Source of the DNA: Flavobacterium sp.
GTDB lineage: Bacteria; Bacteroidota; Bacteroidia; Flavobacteriales; Flavobacteriaceae
Assembly (NCBI GenBank): GCA_029946065.1
Contig: JAQSDU010000004.1
Coordinates: 99,201 to 163,200 of the forward strand
Direction of reading: 5' to 3'
DNA: 64,000 bases
Shown one piece after another: positions 63,641-64,000 of this stretch. Below the pieces are notes generated by a model. The model searched no databases and was not told the origin of the DNA. It saw nothing but the letters and a program-made list of their open reading frames with translations. Within the stretch, counting starts at the first letter, position 1. Each line of letters begins with the position of its first letter. The position numbers and the translations under genes were made by a program.

Positions 63641-64000
63641 TTATTTCACGCCAGTGCTCCCAAAGCCGCCTTCGCCACGAGATGTTTCGGTCAAAACTTC
63701 CACTTCGGTCCATTCGGCGCGTTCGTGTTTGGCGATAATTAGTTGTGCAATTCTTTCACCATTTTCGACGACAAAAGCTTCGTTGGATAAATTTACTAAA
63801 ATCACACCAATTTCTCCGCGATAATCGGCATCAATCGTTCCAGGAGAGTTGAGAACTGTAACGCCTTTTTTGGCCGCAAGTCCGCTTCTCGGACGCACTT
63901 GTGCTTCATAGCCGATGGGCAATTCGATAAAAAGTCCGGTTTTGACAATCGCCCGTTCGAGCGGATTTAAGGTGATGGATTCGGGAATGCTTGCTCTTAA
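63641..64000 (-). CDS. dut: dUTP pyrophosphatase (5' partial)
   Basis: Hydrolyses dUTP to dUMP and pyrophosphate, keeping uracil out of DNA. The frame runs off the right edge, so the N-terminus is missing. Trimer motifs are clear: RPRSGLA (motif 2), [13 protein letters not shown] (motif 3, catalytic aspartate), GERIAQLII (motif 4) and [10 protein letters not shown] (motif 5, phosphate-binding tail). It starts the minus-strand run leading through the TPR and nucleotidyltransferase genes to EnvC, probably a housekeeping linkage. Confidence 0.96.
   Translation of the reverse strand, partial: LRASIPESITLNPLERAIVKTGLFIELPIGYEAQVRPRSGLAAKKGVTVLNSPGTIDADYRGEIGVILVNLSNEAFVVENGERIAQLIIAKHERAEWTEVEVLTETSRGEGGFGSTGVK

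Noticed and set aside
63618..63713. Longer N-terminus for the TPR protein
   Set aside because: It would add a basic tract before a good signal peptide and would overlap dut.
1..64000. Phage, integrative element or secondary-metabolite cluster
   Set aside because: No integrase, structural phage, conjugation, NRPS or PKS gene was found.

Overview
The window is chromosomal DNA from a member of the Bacteroidota, most likely Flavobacterium or a close relative. The evidence is a type IX secretion C-terminal sorting domain, proteins of the CarboxypepD_reg-like/OMP beta-barrel type, a purD/DUF6341/DUF6427/upp block, an OlsF-type fused acyltransferase, AT-rich intergenic DNA, and several TAnnTTTG promoter boxes placed just before start codons. 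No phage, plasmid, CRISPR array or intact insertion sequence was seen. Most of the window is ordinary core genome.

Layout. 1-4084: edge of a surface-polysaccharide cluster (nucleotide-sugar epimerase/decarboxylase, initiating sugar-phosphate transferase, GT2 glycosyltransferase, CapK-like adenylate enzyme). 4290-9055: purD, two conserved membrane proteins, upp, recA. 9198-11904: lipoprotein, ECF sigma factor, and a protein joining an anti-sigma-like N-terminus to a beta-barrel C-terminus. 11978-17912: acyltransferase, GxxExxY protein between direct repeats, trpS with an AT-rich 3' extension followed by a GC-rich inverted-repeat element, dprA, an HU-CCDC81/SPOR envelope protein, thioesterase. 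17993-22421: secreted protein, enoyl-CoA hydratase, NtrY-like histidine kinase.

21873-32877: a heme locus. hemJ and hemH lie on the minus strand with an AraC-type regulator; hemA, hemC, hemD, hemE, four small genes, hemF, hemB and a lipoprotein cytochrome c lie on the plus strand. Together they cover the glutamyl-tRNA-to-protoheme route except hemL. HemF is the oxygen-using oxidase, so the host is probably aerobic.

32953-35378: LolC/E-like permease, rbfA, methylmalonyl-CoA epimerase, CAT-anticodon tRNA. 35709-42861: TPR/LuxR regulator divergent from a 1307-residue T9SS-secreted multidomain protein, then a CarboxypepD_reg-like protein. 42868-51855: DUF2235 hydrolase, tRNA-Ala, enoyl-CoA hydratase, 6-pyruvoyl-tetrahydropterin synthase family enzyme, CDF transporter, TonB-receptor-like protein, ArsC-family protein, CPBP protease, MenE-like ligase. 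51970-58140: OmpA porin, thioesterase, OlsF-like bifunctional acyltransferase, exonuclease III, OmpA lipoprotein. 58263-64000: a minus-strand run, read from dut (cut by the window edge) through a TPR protein, sugar nucleotidyltransferase, second TPR protein and DUF4292 lipoprotein to an EnvC-like protein; most are envelope genes.

The most unusual items are the trpS 3' fusion with its adjacent inverted-repeat element, the trans-envelope sigma partner, the uncharacterised genes inside the heme operon, and several families of intergenic repeats and extended hairpins.
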